DNA of 64,000 nucleotides from Ciona intestinalis. Its lineage: Eukaryota > Chordata > Ascidiacea > Phlebobranchia > Cionidae. A model generated the notes under the pieces. It did not search any database and was not told the origin of the DNA. It saw only the letters and a list, made by a program, of their open reading frames with translations. Both the position numbers and the translations under genes were made by a program. Position 1 is the stretch's first letter. Every line of letters starts with the position of its first letter. The DNA is taken from the NCBI RefSeq assembly GCF_000224145.3, contig NC_020175.2:1895231-1959230 (forward strand), written 5' to 3'. Positions 12,001 to 24,035 of the stretch are shown piece after piece.

Positions 12001-15000
12001 GATTTACCACAGTGGGTAGAGAGTTCAACCAGAGTGACCACAACTAATGGTCATTGCTTCAAACTAGAGGTCACTACTGTTATGTCTAAATTGGTTGTCA
12101 CACAGAAAAATAACAGGAAATTGCATTCTAAGCAGGTTTTTTACGACATTATCTGAGTGTAACAAATTAATTTTTATTATCGTTGTTATTGGCCGTAAGC
12201 CCTTCATCACAACAAGTGTGACGTAACATGGTCTATTGTGTGATTGTGTCGCAATGTACGAAAACTAGCAGTTGTTTTTTAAGTGTTAACTGGGCAGCTT
12301 TTCAGTCGAACGTATATTTACAAAAAAGCTTGTTGAGGCACAACAGGGCGATTTACATCATAGGCGGAACAAATTGAGAGACCTGCAAATTTAGTATGCA
12401 ACAGTAAGAAGAAATAAATGATAATAAACCAACCTTGATGAGCAAGTTCCTCACCCCACACCTTCCTCTCTTCACGTAAACCATCAATTAATGATTGCAA
12501 CGCAACGTTTTGACTCAGCAGTCGAGATCTATCCTGGTTTGCTTGTTTAAGTTGTGAAACTTGTTGCCTTTCAGCTTCTAATGAGGCCTCAAGAGATTTA
12601 AACTGGGACTGAAAAAATATTAGGTGTGGGTTTTATTGAAAAAATGTATTTTAATAAAAATCTTCAATTAGGAATATATGAATGAATGACAGGAAATCTG
12701 AGGAGGTAAAATCCGGCACCATGGCAAAGTGGTTAGTGCGTCTGCCCTAGAGGTAATGGGTTCAAGTTCAAGGCTAGCCGCTGCTACAATTGTGCGCGTA
12801 TGTGTCCTTGGGCTAGACACCTAAATACTCCAATTCAGTAGTCACTTTTGAGTTGTACAAATAATCACCTATACATACAAAAAAATTAAAAATTCTCCAA
12901 AAAACAATCACCCGCAAGGCCATAAAGTAACATACATGGTAACTCGTAAGCTGGCATGAGGTGTATGAGACAGAACACCCGCGTTATATAACCACTGTTC
13001 TTTCCAGCAAGGCAGTAAGCTTTTGTAAGTTTTGATTTCGAACTAATTCAAGCAAATACTCTAGAAAACTAAGACAAATAAATCTACAAGTACCTGATAT
13101 TGGATGTTGATTTCACTTTTCGATTTTAGCATTTCTTCAATTTTAACTTTCTGTTGTTTAATAATTGTCGTCATTTGTGAAATTAAACGTTTCGATTTCT
13201 CTTCATTTTCACAGCTGGCTTGGTAAACTTGTTGATATTTATCAGCATTTAACTTGGCAACTTCGTATTTGTTGTTTACCTAAACATAAATAACATTATT
13301 GGTATGACTCATGCTATTCCACTGAATTAATGCCATGGCAACTCAGTTAAACTTTGAATACAGGAATATTTTTGCCAGTGGTACAGAGGGTTTATCAAAT
13401 CATATTGTTGGCTATATTTTCAATTAATTTTTAAAACATTTTGATGAAGTTCAAGGCAACAAGAGAGGCATTTGATAACATATTTTATAAGCGGAAAAAA
13501 TGCTTTAATTTTTTTTCTGACTGCAGTCTGCAGCACCAATATAAACGACTTACCTCATTATATCTGTCAGCTTCAATATGTAAAGCTTCTCTAAACTCAT
13601 TTTCAAGTTGAAAATATTCTTGTTGTAAAGTTTTTATCTTATCATCCATATGCTGCATGTTGATTTGATGTTTTTCCTCATCTTGAGCAACACGTTGTGC
13701 AACAATATGTTGAAACTCAGCGCTATCAATTGATATCTTGTTACTCATGGCTTGCCTGGAAAATAATTCATATTTTTATTACGTTTAGTAAGGAGTAAGT
13801 AAGTTGGTATTAATCGCAAAAATAAAAACCTAGATAGATGTATTGTTCACTTGAACATATTCCATCATTCTCCATTAGAAAGTAGGACGGGGAAATACGG
13901 GACACCTTTAGCACACAATGTCCAAATATCGTGTTCATGTTTTAATCAATTAACAACAGTCTGTGAGAGGATATGGTTTTATAATTCTTTAAATGTTCTT
14001 TGTTTACTACCAGATTAAATAAAAAATAGAATAAAAGGGTGTCCCATTTTCCCCACCCTACTATATATTATCGCGTGATGGGAAAACTTATGTGACACAT
14101 GTCCCAATGTGCCCCTTTTTATACGATAGTTTAAGATTGTATAATTGTCATATCAACCCACCTCATACTTTCATCTTTAGCAACCATCATTGTTTGTAAT
14201 TCCTTTATACTTTGTTCAAGTTGTTTATTAGTAACATGTTTTGCTTCTGATTCTTTTGTTATTTCATTCAACTTCATTTGCATTACTTGAAGCTTTTTCA
14301 CCTGTATTTATATTAAATTACCATTACAAAAATTGTAGTTTATGTTTAGGATGTTACCAAGGAGTTAAAAGACAGATTAAAAAAACATTTATAAAAATAT
14401 TACGCAACAAAAAATGTAAAACAAATTTGCAACAATATTTTTGGGCATGAATATGCATTTTATCACCTGGGTTTTGGTGACAGTAGCCAGGTCACCTTTT
14501 AATTTCGAAAGTGACTTTTGATGCACCCGAATTACATTCTTTTGTTCTTCAACAGTTGCATGAGCTGCTTCTAACTTCACATTCAACGCTTCAGATTCTT
14601 CCTAATAACAAATGAATTTGGAAATTAATTTGAATGTTGTACATTATGCACAACTTGTTACCAATTATATATAGTTTGTTATAATTAATCAATAATTGCT
14701 AACTGTCAGTTTACTGGTTTAATGCTACCCTACCACATGCATACATAGATTCATTTTAGTCATACACTTGCTCTTGTTCTTTTTGTTCTTAGCATTGTTA
14801 GTTTTCTCACATCTTAGTTCTTAACCTCACAACATGTGTTATATATCAACTCATTATATATATTTATAATATTTTTTAGATTTAAAACCGTTAAATTAGT
14901 GTTTTAAGATTTTTTTAATCAAATGCGATATTTCAATACTTGTTTTAAAAAATTTAACAAATTTATTATAAAATGTTCATTTTGTTTCCGTCTAATGCAA

Positions 15001-18000
15001 ATTTTTAACTCAGGTACTGTTTTATTTAATCCAGCCAAATAAAATAATCGTCTTTCGTCAAGCAGGAGTTTCGTAACACACTTAATATCAATGATCTTAA
15101 ATTCTTTAAGGTTTATCAAATTAGCTGCTGACTGCTTGCTTTGCTTTCACATATAGTAGGATGGGGAAAGATAGGACACCTTTTCATTCTATTTTCTTTC
15201 ACATTTTGGTAGTAAAGTAAAACATTCAAGAACTATAAAACCTTGTCCCCGCGACTTTCATAGACCGTTGTTAATTGTTTAAAACACAACTAGGATATTT
15301 ATATATTTTGTGCTAAAGGTGTCCCATCTTCTCCCACCCCACTATATATCGTCCTTGTACTTTGGTTTCAGAATATAAACAGTATTAGATGTCAGCTTCC
15401 CAATAATATACAAAGATGGCCTATCATTGTTACAATTACTAAATTGGGTCATTAGAACGATTTAATATGTTTTATAATGACAAGTCATTCAAAGTATTCA
15501 CTAAAAAGTTAAAAACCTTTAATTCTTCATTGTTGTCTTTTAATTGTTGATTTGTTTCTTTTTGATTAAGTAGCATTTGCTTCAATCTTTCAGTGGTTTG
15601 TGCTGCCAGGTTCTAAATAAAATCTTGGTAAATAATTTAATATCCTAAAACAAAATCAGCTTTCTGATTTGATATATTATTTAATCACACTATATGGTTG
15701 TGAGACCATATTGCCACATGTTACACAGACATGCACTTAAAGGGGCATACCAACTAAAAAAATTGCATTGATGGAAATGAGCAAATATGCTGTATGGGTA
15801 CCACCGAAATTTCAAAAAACAAAACAGCTCTCTGCTAATGCACTTTATTACAAACGCGGTTCAACAAATGTTTAAAATTTTAGTGTTAATTGAAAATGTG
15901 CAATAGAGCGTAAAATAACTGATGCCGTATAATAACTTTGAGAATTGAGAAAAGGTCATCTCTTAATATCGTATTTTTAAACCAAACTACAAGCACTGTA
16001 TGAGAAACGCACAACGGTGATTGGCTTAAACTTTTGAAAGATCAATATATATATAAGGTCGTCATCATCATCAATAAAGGCAAGAATAAAACTGAGCACT
16101 TTATACTCACTTGGAGCGATTTAGCTTCAACTTGAGCAGAGTTCATTTCACGAACAGCAGAAGCAAGTTTCCCACTTGCTTGTTCAGCCTTCCATCGCTG
16201 TTCACGCTCATTTTCTAATTCTTTTATTAAATGCTGTGCAAAATACCACGCTTATGTTATATATTACATTAAAAAAAGTTTTTTGCATATTGACAAATTA
16301 TACGACTTGCAACAATAGTTTCAACATGGTATGGGTACAGCAATATTTAAATCTGCTTCGAATGCAGCCATAAATGAATGTAACTTATTAACCTTCGGGT
16401 AGCAGGGCTAGGACAGTCCTTATAACATGAGTGTTTTGTTTCCTACACACCTTTTTCACTTAACGAGTTACCATGTGTGTAACTTTTTACAGATTTTTCA
16501 TGTTTAAGAGGTTTATGTTTGGCTGATGATTTGGACAAGCCATTAGTGACCACTGGGTTGAAGCTGCTAATCATTGTGCGACAGCGCTAGTGATGATGTA
16601 CATAAATTTTTAAGAAAAAAATTCTGTCTCTTAAGACACTGGTTACCATGAATGTTTGTTTTTCATTTGTTCTTTGTGGAACAGCTGGTTTGTGTTGAAC
16701 ATGAGTAAATCTTTTCCTTACAGGATGCTTGCTTGGCCTAAATTTTATAAACAAAATTAATTACGGATACGAGTGATACCTCTTGGGCAGATTTTAGATT
16801 TTAACCTTTTTGTAGCAGGTGATTTTACTTTATCTTGGATCTGTGGAATCTTTGAGGGTATTTTTGAAACATTTTCTTTGTTGGAAACTTCTGAATCTTC
16901 TCTTTGTTCCTATACATAATTTAGACATAAAAAGCTTCAAATTCAAGTTGTCAATAAACAGCAACTAACTATGTGCTGAACCAAGTGATCTTTAAAGTTG
17001 CGTAAGAACGTCATCTTTAAATGATGATTGCTATAAAATTGCTGGCAAGATCAGTCAGCTTGATTTCTTTTTAATATTTTTGTTTATGTATTTTTTCTCT
17101 AGAAAGTTGCATTGTTGGTGATAAATAAAATAGCCAGTGTATCTGTATCTGATTTCATTATTAGCTGTGCTGCTTGGTAGATCACTCTTTGTATGACTTT
17201 GATCTACGGCACCAAACTGAAAAAATACTAAACCCGTCTACATAAAATTTCTTCTTGATGCTGTCATTAGCTTTTGAACTTCAACTTGACTTTGGACTTT
17301 AACATATTTTATAATTTAGCGCTTCTTTAATTGTTAGGTGTAAAACTAGGCACTCTGTACGAAGATTTCTGTTGAAACTTACCTTGTCATTCACTTGAGT
17401 ATCATCACTGGTATTTGACTGTATAGGAGAAGGCAGTTCAGATATTTTAGAAGTTTTTCGTTTTTGTAATATTTGGTTAATACGAGGTGTTGGAAGTTCA
17501 TCACATTGTGGTGTCAACACAGATGATTGGTTCAACATTGTGGTTGATGGTTCGATGTTACTCGGTTTCTCAACCACATTTATGGTATCAGGAATCTGTA
17601 ACAGAAGTAAAATAGTGTGGTATAAACAAAGTTACTTTAATAAAAACATATACGCCAAAAATTAATTCCCCTTCTGTTCAGGGGCGTAAACAAGTGGTCC
17701 GGAACCCCACTCGTTTCTGAACTTAAAAAACAAAATTAAAAAAATTAATATTTTTTTGTAAAATTTGAACTTCTTTTTCTAAAAAATAGTAAATAAGTCA
17801 TATTATTGTAGTTTAAACCAATCTTACGCGTTCCTATCATGTGAGTTATTATTTATGTCAATCAGGGTATGTTCTTACTGAGCACGTAACACCTTAGCGT
17901 TCATTTTCTAAGCAAAAACTTGCACTTGCGAACCACCCCCCCTTTAAATTCCTAAATACGCTCCTGCTTCTGTATGTTAAAAAAGTTGGACAATTACTTC

Positions 18001-21000
18001 TGTTTGGGAAGTTTCACTTGATTGAAGCAAATATTCCGCATCAGAATTGAACACAAACACAGGAACATCATACATGGAACTACAACCATTTCTATCAATG
18101 TGATCTAATGAAGTAAGCTGAGGTAACTCATTCAACATTCTCGCTCTGTAACCTGCAATTCAACAATTAAACAATATAAAAATGAAATCATTGAGCTACT
18201 GTATATCATTGGACATTTATTTTTAGAGCAAATTGAAGTTTTTAAGTTGCATTACGGTATATTTTGTTAGGTTTCATCCAACAAATCTTTAACCATAGGT
18301 TTAAAGGGGAACTAAAATGTAAATGACAATAACTCGATAACTCGAAAATGATGTTTTTTAATAGAAAAACTGGCATCTATCAAAAATTTAACTTAGTGGG
18401 GACTGGGGCGTATCTGTACACAAATTATAAAGACTTTTTACTTTAAAATAAAATAGACTTTTACACCTTTATTTGATATGGACATATTTGTCATGGTGTA
18501 TAATTTGTAAAAAAATAATTTTCCAAATGCACTGTTTGTGCATAATAAAATATACGAAAACTCAATTCATTATTGCAACCACAGATGTTAAAATTGCATA
18601 TATTTTACAAAACTAATATTGTATGTACTAAGTGATCCTGTTCTCTCATCATTGCAAATAACCAAACATTTTTTCCATACATTAGGCAGTAAGAGGTAAA
18701 TAAAACTAACTTTTTAACACAACAATAATCTAATAACATTAAATACATCTTAATGAAAGTTAGAACATTATTAAAAGTTTATTAGAAGTTAGAATCTATA
18801 AGCAATGTTGCCAATTATGTTAATTCTTCAATTCGTCAATTAGATTAAGATTTGTTCATTTAGACAAGATTACCTGGTTCCCGACACACAGGATTCCCTG
18901 CATCATCTCCATCAAGCTTAAACACAAGATGCTTCAAACTTAAAATTCCTTTCAAATTTTGAACAACTGTTTCAAGATTTGATATATTGTTGCCATGCAG
19001 TAGCAGTACTTGTAAAGTTGATTCAGGTACTAATTGAAAAATATGAGGCATTGTGAGTATTATTTTGTAGATTTATATATAATACACAGATAAAAAAGTA
19101 ATATAGTAGTCAGTAGATATGTACTGCATTGGGAACCTCAACGATTTACGTCAAATAAATGCCATTGGCAACTTTATATTTAATTAACAACTTTATACAT
19201 ATATTGTTGTAAAATAGTATAAATTATACAGCATACGTATATATATTTTATTTATATTTAAGATGTAAGCAATACCAATAAAAAAAAGATGAAAAAAAAA
19301 TTTTAAAATTGAAACTTAAAAACTTACCTTTAAATTGATCAAAACAATCTAGAATCACAATTTTGTTATATGACAAATTTAATTCAACTAAGTTTGTTAA
19401 CCCATCAACATAAACAGATGATATGGAATTGCAAGAAAGGTTTAATGAACGGAGATTGAATAAATGAGCCAATCCAGTCATACACACCAACTGGTTTGAA
19501 GAAACATCCAAACTCTGTAAAGAATAATGAATATTTATAATAGTTTTTTATGGCACAATAAATATCTCAAGCAGGATCTGTATACTTATACATGGACTTG
19601 AATGAATGAATCAGAATGTAACTAACTTTATCCTCGCGTGGCCAGAAAACGAACAGTCGTTATCACACGGGTTTAACACCTCGTGTCAGATTACGAGTTA
19701 CCATGTATGTTACTTTGTAGGTGATTATTATTTTTTGGATTTTTTTACATCATTTTCCATTAAACTTCTTGCCCAAGGACACATACGCCCACAATGATAG
19801 CAGCGTCGAGCCTTGAACTCATTACCTCTGGGTTACAGGTAGGCGCGCTAACCACTATGCCACGGCACCGCGCTTAATGCATACATACTGTGATATATCT
19901 ATTCAATACCTCAATAAATAACATTTCATGTTACCTAAATAGCCTACAAGCTACACTTTATAACAATCTGAGTAATCCTTTAGCAGGAGACCAGTGAAAA
20001 TCCTGGTTTAAAATGTTCCTTAGGCCTCACTGATACCCACTGTACGGGTTTGTAAAAATGTGCGAAAACATGCTTTTTCACCCCAATTCGACTGACTTGG
20101 GTCTCTAACCCAGAGGTTATGGATTCAAGACTCGTCGCTGCTACCAATGTGGCCATATGTGTTCTTGGGCAATACGCTTAATGGCAAATGATCTACCCCC
20201 AGTGGTAGTCACTAAAGGTTGGTCTGAATTGTCAGCCACAACTAAAGTGTAGGTCAATATGCATTCTTATGGGGTATGACGTAATAATCTTAACTTGGTT
20301 AAATTGAAGACGTATGCTTTGAAAATATGGTGATGCAGCACTTTTTTAAAGCATTTTAAAAGTTAATTTTTACACGAACGCCTGTTTACCAAATTGGTCA
20401 TCACTATCAGGCCAACCTAGCTTTAAATAAAAGTAACAAAACTACCAGTGCCATTTCGGATACAAAACGGTGGTAGTAAACAATACATGGGACTATACAA
20501 AAAAGTAGGTACACTTTTTTCCGCTAGGAGGCGATGACAAATACCTTTCCCTATTCTATGGGGAGCAGTTAGTTTCACGGTTTATACACTGTGCGGGACT
20601 CGAACCCAGTAAAAATGAAACAAAGAGAGTAAACGACCGCGCGCAAACCGTTACACCACAGACTCTTTGAGAGTAAACTGAACGAAAGAGCGTATATAAC
20701 CGAGCTAATATGGGAAAAATGTTACTAGTGTTCTTACTAGTGTTTTATGTATTTAGAAAGGTATTATTATTATTTAATTAATTTGTTTTACACTTACTAA
20801 CACTTCGTAGTGTTGTTTTGTGCGTTTTTACGTGTTTTTTAAATTAAATAATTACCGATACCTAGCGGAAAAAGTGTACCTACTTCTACGTATAGTCCCA
20901 TGTGTAAACAATATTCTCTAAACATTATCTATGCGGCTGTGGCCTGTGCCTAACACTGTTTCCAAATGTAAGTGACCAAAATAAATATGTATAGAAATGT

Positions 21001-21146
21001 ACCTTGAGCTGTAGAGCATTTTGAAGGCCATCCAGGTGTTTTATTCTGTTAGAATGTAAACTCAATGACTTGACATTAGCACCAATGTTTAATTGCGAAA
21101 CTGTTTCCAAGTTTTCATCAATGTGAAAGATATTTTCAGAATTCAT
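9006..21146 (-). CDS. LRRCC1: LRRCC1-like centrosomal protein (leucine-rich repeats plus coiled coil), 20 exons
   Basis: Complete gene of 956 codons. Exons in gene order: 21003-21146, 19328-19514, 18874-19029, 17998-18152, 17383-17595, 16806-16909, 16647-16737, 16111-16233, 15517-15612, 14467-14601, 14162-14301, 13554-13755, 13094-13279, 12434-12608, 11679-11842, 11263-11358, 10843-10955, 10137-10274, 9668-9803, 9006-9122. Junctions are GT-AG, and the phases agree along the whole chain (2871 bp). Residues 1-160 hold LRRs (VKSLSLHSNRIKHLDGL; LRSLNLSCNSISSV; LVELNLSYNKIVILD). A polar linker follows at about 215-350. The remainder is charged heptad-type coiled coil up to EEEMREILRDAENQKK and the end LFA. 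This matches vertebrate LRRCC1/CLERC in order and size (about 1,030 residues in human, from memory), a centriole/centrosome protein needed for spindle poles and linked to cilia. Other LRR-coiled-coil proteins are the alternative, since coiled coils give little family information. Introns carry three MITEs, a TIR element and SINEs. Confidence 0.8.
9288..9485 (+). mobile_element. MITE with GGGTGGGG-type ends, copy 7 (LRRCC1-like last intron)
   Basis: One of the best preserved copies: TAGTTGGGTGGGGGAAGATG at the left, AAGGTGTCCCATCTTCCCCC then ATCCTACTA at the right, flanked by TATA on both sides; about 198 bp. The core reads cgtgttttaaacaattaaca. Confidence 0.85.
12712..13020 (+). mobile_element. 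tRNA-derived SINE, near full length (LRRCC1-like intron)
   Basis: The head has Pol III-like boxes: ATGGCAAAGTGGTTAGTGCG (box A type) and GGGTTCAAGTTCAAGGC (box B type). Then comes GTCCTTGGGCTAGACACCTA, a middle A-rich part, and the family tail CATGGTAACTCGTAAGCTGG ... GGTGTATGAGACAGAACACC. The same head-tail order recurs in many copies here. I recall composite tRNA-type SINEs being described from Ciona; assignment to a named family is not verified. Confidence 0.8.
13881..14064 (+). mobile_element. MITE with GGGTGGGG-type ends, copy 8 (LRRCC1-like intron)
   Basis: Left end AGTAGGACGGGGAAATACGG, right end GGGTGTCCCATTTTCCCCAC then CCTACTATATA; about 184 bp. The core is in the acaattaaca orientation. 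Confidence 0.8.
15154..15344 (-). mobile_element. MITE with GGGTGGGG-type ends, copy 9 (LRRCC1-like intron)
   Basis: Left end TAGTAGGATGGGGAAAGATA, right end AAGGTGTCCCATCTTCTCCC then ACCCCACTATATA; about 191 bp. The core includes agaccgttgttaattgttta. Confidence 0.8.
16373..16600 (-). mobile_element. Decayed SINE (tail and middle)
   Basis: Reverse-orientation copy: aatgtaacttattaaccttc at the tail end, then ACGAGTTACCATGTGTGTAA, then ATTTGGACAAGCCATTAGTG. The tRNA-like head is missing or unrecognisable. Confidence 0.6.
19603..19872 (-). mobile_element. tRNA-derived SINE, near full length (LRRCC1-like intron 1)
   Basis: Reverse orientation: tail ACTTTATCCTCGCGTGGCC and ACGAGTTACCATGTATGTTA, middle CTTGCCCAAGGACACATACG, head GAGCCTTGAACTCATTACC and GCGCTAACCACTATGCCACG (inverse of box B and box A). 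Flanked by GAATGAATGAA on the tail side, the usual 3' end of this family here. The short open frame it contains is not a gene. Confidence 0.8.
20090..20300 (+). mobile_element. Decayed SINE, head and middle
   Basis: Contains AACCCAGAGGTTATGGATTC, ACTCGTCGCTGCTACCAATG and TGTTCTTGGGCAATACGCTT, matching the SINE head and middle in + orientation. The tail is lost. Confidence 0.6.
20485..20904. mobile_element. 420-bp terminal-inverted-repeat element with 8-bp target duplication
   Basis: Left end ACATGGGACTATACAAAAAA followed by GTAGGTACACTTTTTTCCGC; the right end is its inverse (cctagcggaaaaagtgtacc then tacttctacgtatagtccca). The arms are about 44 bp with few mismatches. Both sides carry TAAACAAT (20477-20484 and 20905-20912), a direct 8-bp repeat as left by hAT-type and some other DNA transposons. 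There is no transposase frame, so it is non-autonomous. It lies in LRRCC1-like intron 1. A tRNA-like sequence sits inside it (separate entry). Confidence 0.85.
20593..20665 (-). other. tRNA-like sequence inside the TIR element
   Basis: On the minus strand it starts GAGTCTGTGGTGTAACGGTT (box A-like TGGTGTAACGG) and ends with GGGTTCGAGTCCCGC, a near-perfect box B with T-arm pairing. The acceptor ends do not pair and no anticodon arm is clear, so this is not a working tRNA gene. It could act as an internal Pol III promoter. Confidence 0.55.
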
Positions 21147-21974
21147 AATGCGTTCTGCACAGATAAAAAATAGATGCTGTTGATTCAATCCACGTAGCTA
21201 AGAATTTTTGCTTACTTTCACCTGTATACGTACACATAAATCGAGCATTTAATCATCATTTATTTGTTTTGATTTGTACTCACCGCCGTTATTTTGTGTA
21301 ATTACTAGAGCATAACCACCGAAGCCAATAAAAATTAGTTCTGCAGAATTTGATGACAAGGGAGAAAAGCTCTAATGAGTAAGCACGAATTTTCATAATA
21401 ATTTTTAACCATTTACACTAGCGCCGATGTCTGGCGATTTTCGGACGTCACTTCCTTTATCGCTAGCGAAGCGAGCGACAAAATTTCGATTTTAATCTGC
21501 CGATGATCGCTAGCAAAGAACCGTTTTTGCGCGAAAAGTAACAATTTTCGCGTGTTCTGTTTTGCTGTAAATTAAACCGTGGACACGATTTTCAAGTAAA
21601 TAGGAATTAAAAAAAGGAATATTTTGTTGCAAGTAAACTATACTGTAATAACGTGAAATTATTAAAAATAGCGTTTTTTTAGGGTGTTTTGCGACTATTG
21701 TTAAGATCAACTTTAACAAAATATGATTAAAACAGTTAACATCATACGGACGTGTTTAATATACAACTTCTCTGTTAATAAATGATAAAAAAAAACAATT
21801 TATATGGAATATGGAAGAAAACTTTATTGTTTATTCCTGGGTATTTTCTATCTTTTTATCGCATATTTACATTAAAAGGATAAAAATTAGTTTCCAACTC
21901 TACGCCAAAAGATCAGGATATCGGGCGATTTTACATTTGTGTGTGAATCCTTTGTCGGCCGTCCCCATCGCCAG

Positions 21975-22208
21975 CGTTTTTACCGCCCGTGGCCGAAAAA
22001 CGACAGTCGATATAACACGGGTGTTCATACACCTCGTGTCAGCTAACGCCATACGATTTACCATGTATATGTTACTTTGTAAGTAATTTTTTTATGTATG
22101 GCTGATAATTTGGACAACCCATTAGTGACAAGTGGGTTGGAGCAATCGCCGTTAAATGTCCTACCCAAGGACACATACGCCGACAATTTAGTAGCACGGT
22201 GCCGGACA
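21975..22208 (-). mobile_element. SINE copy, head truncated
   Basis: Reverse copy: CCCGTGGCCGAAAAACGACA at the tail, then TTTACCATGTATATGTTACT, CAACCCATTAGTGACAAGTG and CTACCCAAGGACACATACGC; it stops at TAGTAGCACGGTGCCGG, before the inverse box B. Head loss is abrupt. Confidence 0.7.
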
Positions 22209-22376
22209 TTCAAAGAAATATATTACAACAAGAAGAATAACAAGTTTACACAACAAGTGAAATTTTTATTGATTCGAAAACGGGCGGGGTAGCAGGGGAC
22301 CTTGTCAATTTAGATTAATAATTGATTTTGTAGCAGAACTAGCAGGCAAGTTTTTGGTTGAATGAATGAATGAAAT

Positions 22377-22530
22377 TTATTTCGTCTCCTCGGTCACGAT
22401 AACGAAGAACAAGAGAGTTGGTAAAAAGCGAAAAGACGGGTAGTAACAGTAAAACAACAGTTGTTAAAACACGCTTATTGATAAAAAAAGAAAGTAATAT
22501 TGTTTTGGATAAAAGGCGTGACCGTTACAC
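22377..22530 (+). repeat. 'gattacggtag' interspersed repeat, diverged copy
   Basis: Matches the family also seen at 24530-24690, 34910-35060 and 36190-36360: TTATTTCGTCTCCTCGGTCA near the start, gcgaaaagacggg, and ACAACAGTTGTTAAAACACG. The function and class of this family are unknown to me. Confidence 0.6.
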
Positions 22531-22542
22531 CCTACAGACAAT

Positions 22543-22593
22543 CACGGCCTACTGGAGATCATGGTCTACTGGGGATATCTCTAGTAGGCCGTG
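22543..22593. repeat. Hairpin-forming inverted repeat
   Basis: CACGGCCTACTGGAGAT on the left pairs with ATCTCTAGTAGGCCGTG on the right with one mismatch, around a short loop that repeats GGTCTACTGGGG. No T-run follows and there is no gene next to it; it could be an end or centre of an unrecognised repeat. Confidence 0.7.
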
Positions 22594-22673
22594 AGACAAT
22601 ACAATTGGAAAATTGAATAAATAGCATTTAATTAAACATATTAAAGTTCTAATTAGAAGAAAAGTGTGCATAA

Positions 22674-23000
22674 GGACCTGCCTAGGTTAGCGCGCCTGCC
22701 TGTGACCCAAAGTNNNNNNNNNNNNNNNNNNNNNNNNNNNNNNNNNNNNNNNNNNNNNNNNNNGTAGCAGCGACGAGCCTTGAACCCATTACCTAATGGT
22801 TACAGGCAGGCGCGCTAACCACTACGCCACGGCGCCGGACATATAAGCCATACATAAAACAATGAAAAATTCAAAACAAAAAAACAATCACCTACAAAGG
22901 AATATACATAGTTACTCGTCAGCTGGCACGAGGTGCACGCCCGTGTTATAACGACTGTCGTTTTCCGGTCACGCGAGGATGAAGTAAGTTACATTCGTTC
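22674..23000 (+). mobile_element. SINE interrupted by an assembly gap and partly inverted
   Basis: A head fragment in + orientation (GGTTAGCGCGCCTGCCTGTG) runs into the gap at 22714-22763. After the gap comes a head in the opposite orientation (GAGCCTTGAACCCATTACCT, GCGCTAACCACTACGCCACG), then a tail in + orientation (AGCCATACATAAAACAATG, GTTATAACGACTGTCGTTTT). A simple insertion cannot give this order; it suggests two copies, or a misjoin at the gap. Confidence 0.65.
22714..22763. other. Assembly gap (50 N)
   Basis: Exactly 50 N, likely a placeholder length and not a measured one. It is flanked by SINE head sequence in opposite orientations. Confidence 0.99.
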
Positions 23001-23931
23001 GTTTGTTAGTTCGAATTGTTATTAATCCATAAAGTATGATATTACTAATTCGTTGTGTGTGTTCAGATATCTTTGATTCCATCAGGAAGCAACAGTGTCC
23101 GAACATTAGCGTTAGCTGTTCTAATATAAACTGCTGTTCCATGAATCTATCATCATTGTATCATGCCTTCACTTTTACTGCATTTATTACAACCATGCTC
23201 TCTTGTTATGTTAATTCGACTGCGACAGCGCAATTTTGCTACAACCTTGTTCCTATGACGTCATAGCTTCATCCAATCTCAGAATCTATGAATTAAGCAG
23301 AATGTGTGTGTAGTGTGTGTATAATATATATATGTGTTTGTATTGTCCGCAATGGAATAATTCTGGCAGGATCGATAATTTGTCAATGGTAAAGTTTTTC
23401 TTTCAAAAGGATCGCACATAGCTCTAGAAACTATAGTTTACGTCTGAGACGAATCTTATATGATTTGAGCTTAAAAGTTATAACGCATAAAGTCAACATA
23501 GGGACGTATCATAGCCATAGACTCCCCAAACCCCGCCGCGGGGAATCGTGACGTCAGAGTATCAAGTATGATGTAATAATAATCAGATTATCACAATTAC
23601 AACTGCTCGATTCTTACGTCATAAGCCACCAGAATACGTACGACTGATACGACTACGACGTAATAAATTTGTTAACTTAACGCAATACAGTCGATTTATG
23701 GTGACTGAACATGTTTTAATGCACTTTAAAACTCAATTTTCAACAAGAGTGAACGTTTATTTTAAAATAAATATACAACGGGTATCAGTGGCATCTATAT
23801 AACAGATCTAGGGCAGTTGAATTACGATTCACCTGATATTGTGTCAAAGAAAAGGAGGCATGTATAAGTCTTGCAGGGAACTTCTATATCCTTAAATGGT
23901 GCTAGAGAAGAGTCTTCCCCCTACCTTTTTT

Positions 23932-24035
23932 GCTAACCTCTAACCACTAACCCCTATAACCACTAACTACTAACCCCTATAACCACTAACCCCCTAACCA
24001 TCAACACCTTACCACTAACACTTTTCACTAGCCTA
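23932..24035. repeat. Degenerate CTAACC-type tandem array
   Basis: Repeated CTAACCACTAACCCCTATAA-like units, about 8-14 bases with variation. It resembles slippage-generated low-complexity DNA; it is not the TTAGGG telomere repeat. Confidence 0.7.

Noticed and set aside
20593..20665. A real tRNA gene
   Set aside because: Box A and B-like parts are present but the acceptor stem does not pair and no anticodon arm is clear.
21811..22292. Two + strand open frames of 91 and 64 codons
   Set aside because: They lie within or run into a reverse SINE copy; their 'protein' recurs wherever the SINE does.
23932..24035. Interstitial telomere repeat
   Set aside because: Units are CTAACC with CAC/CCTATA variation, not regular TTAGGG.
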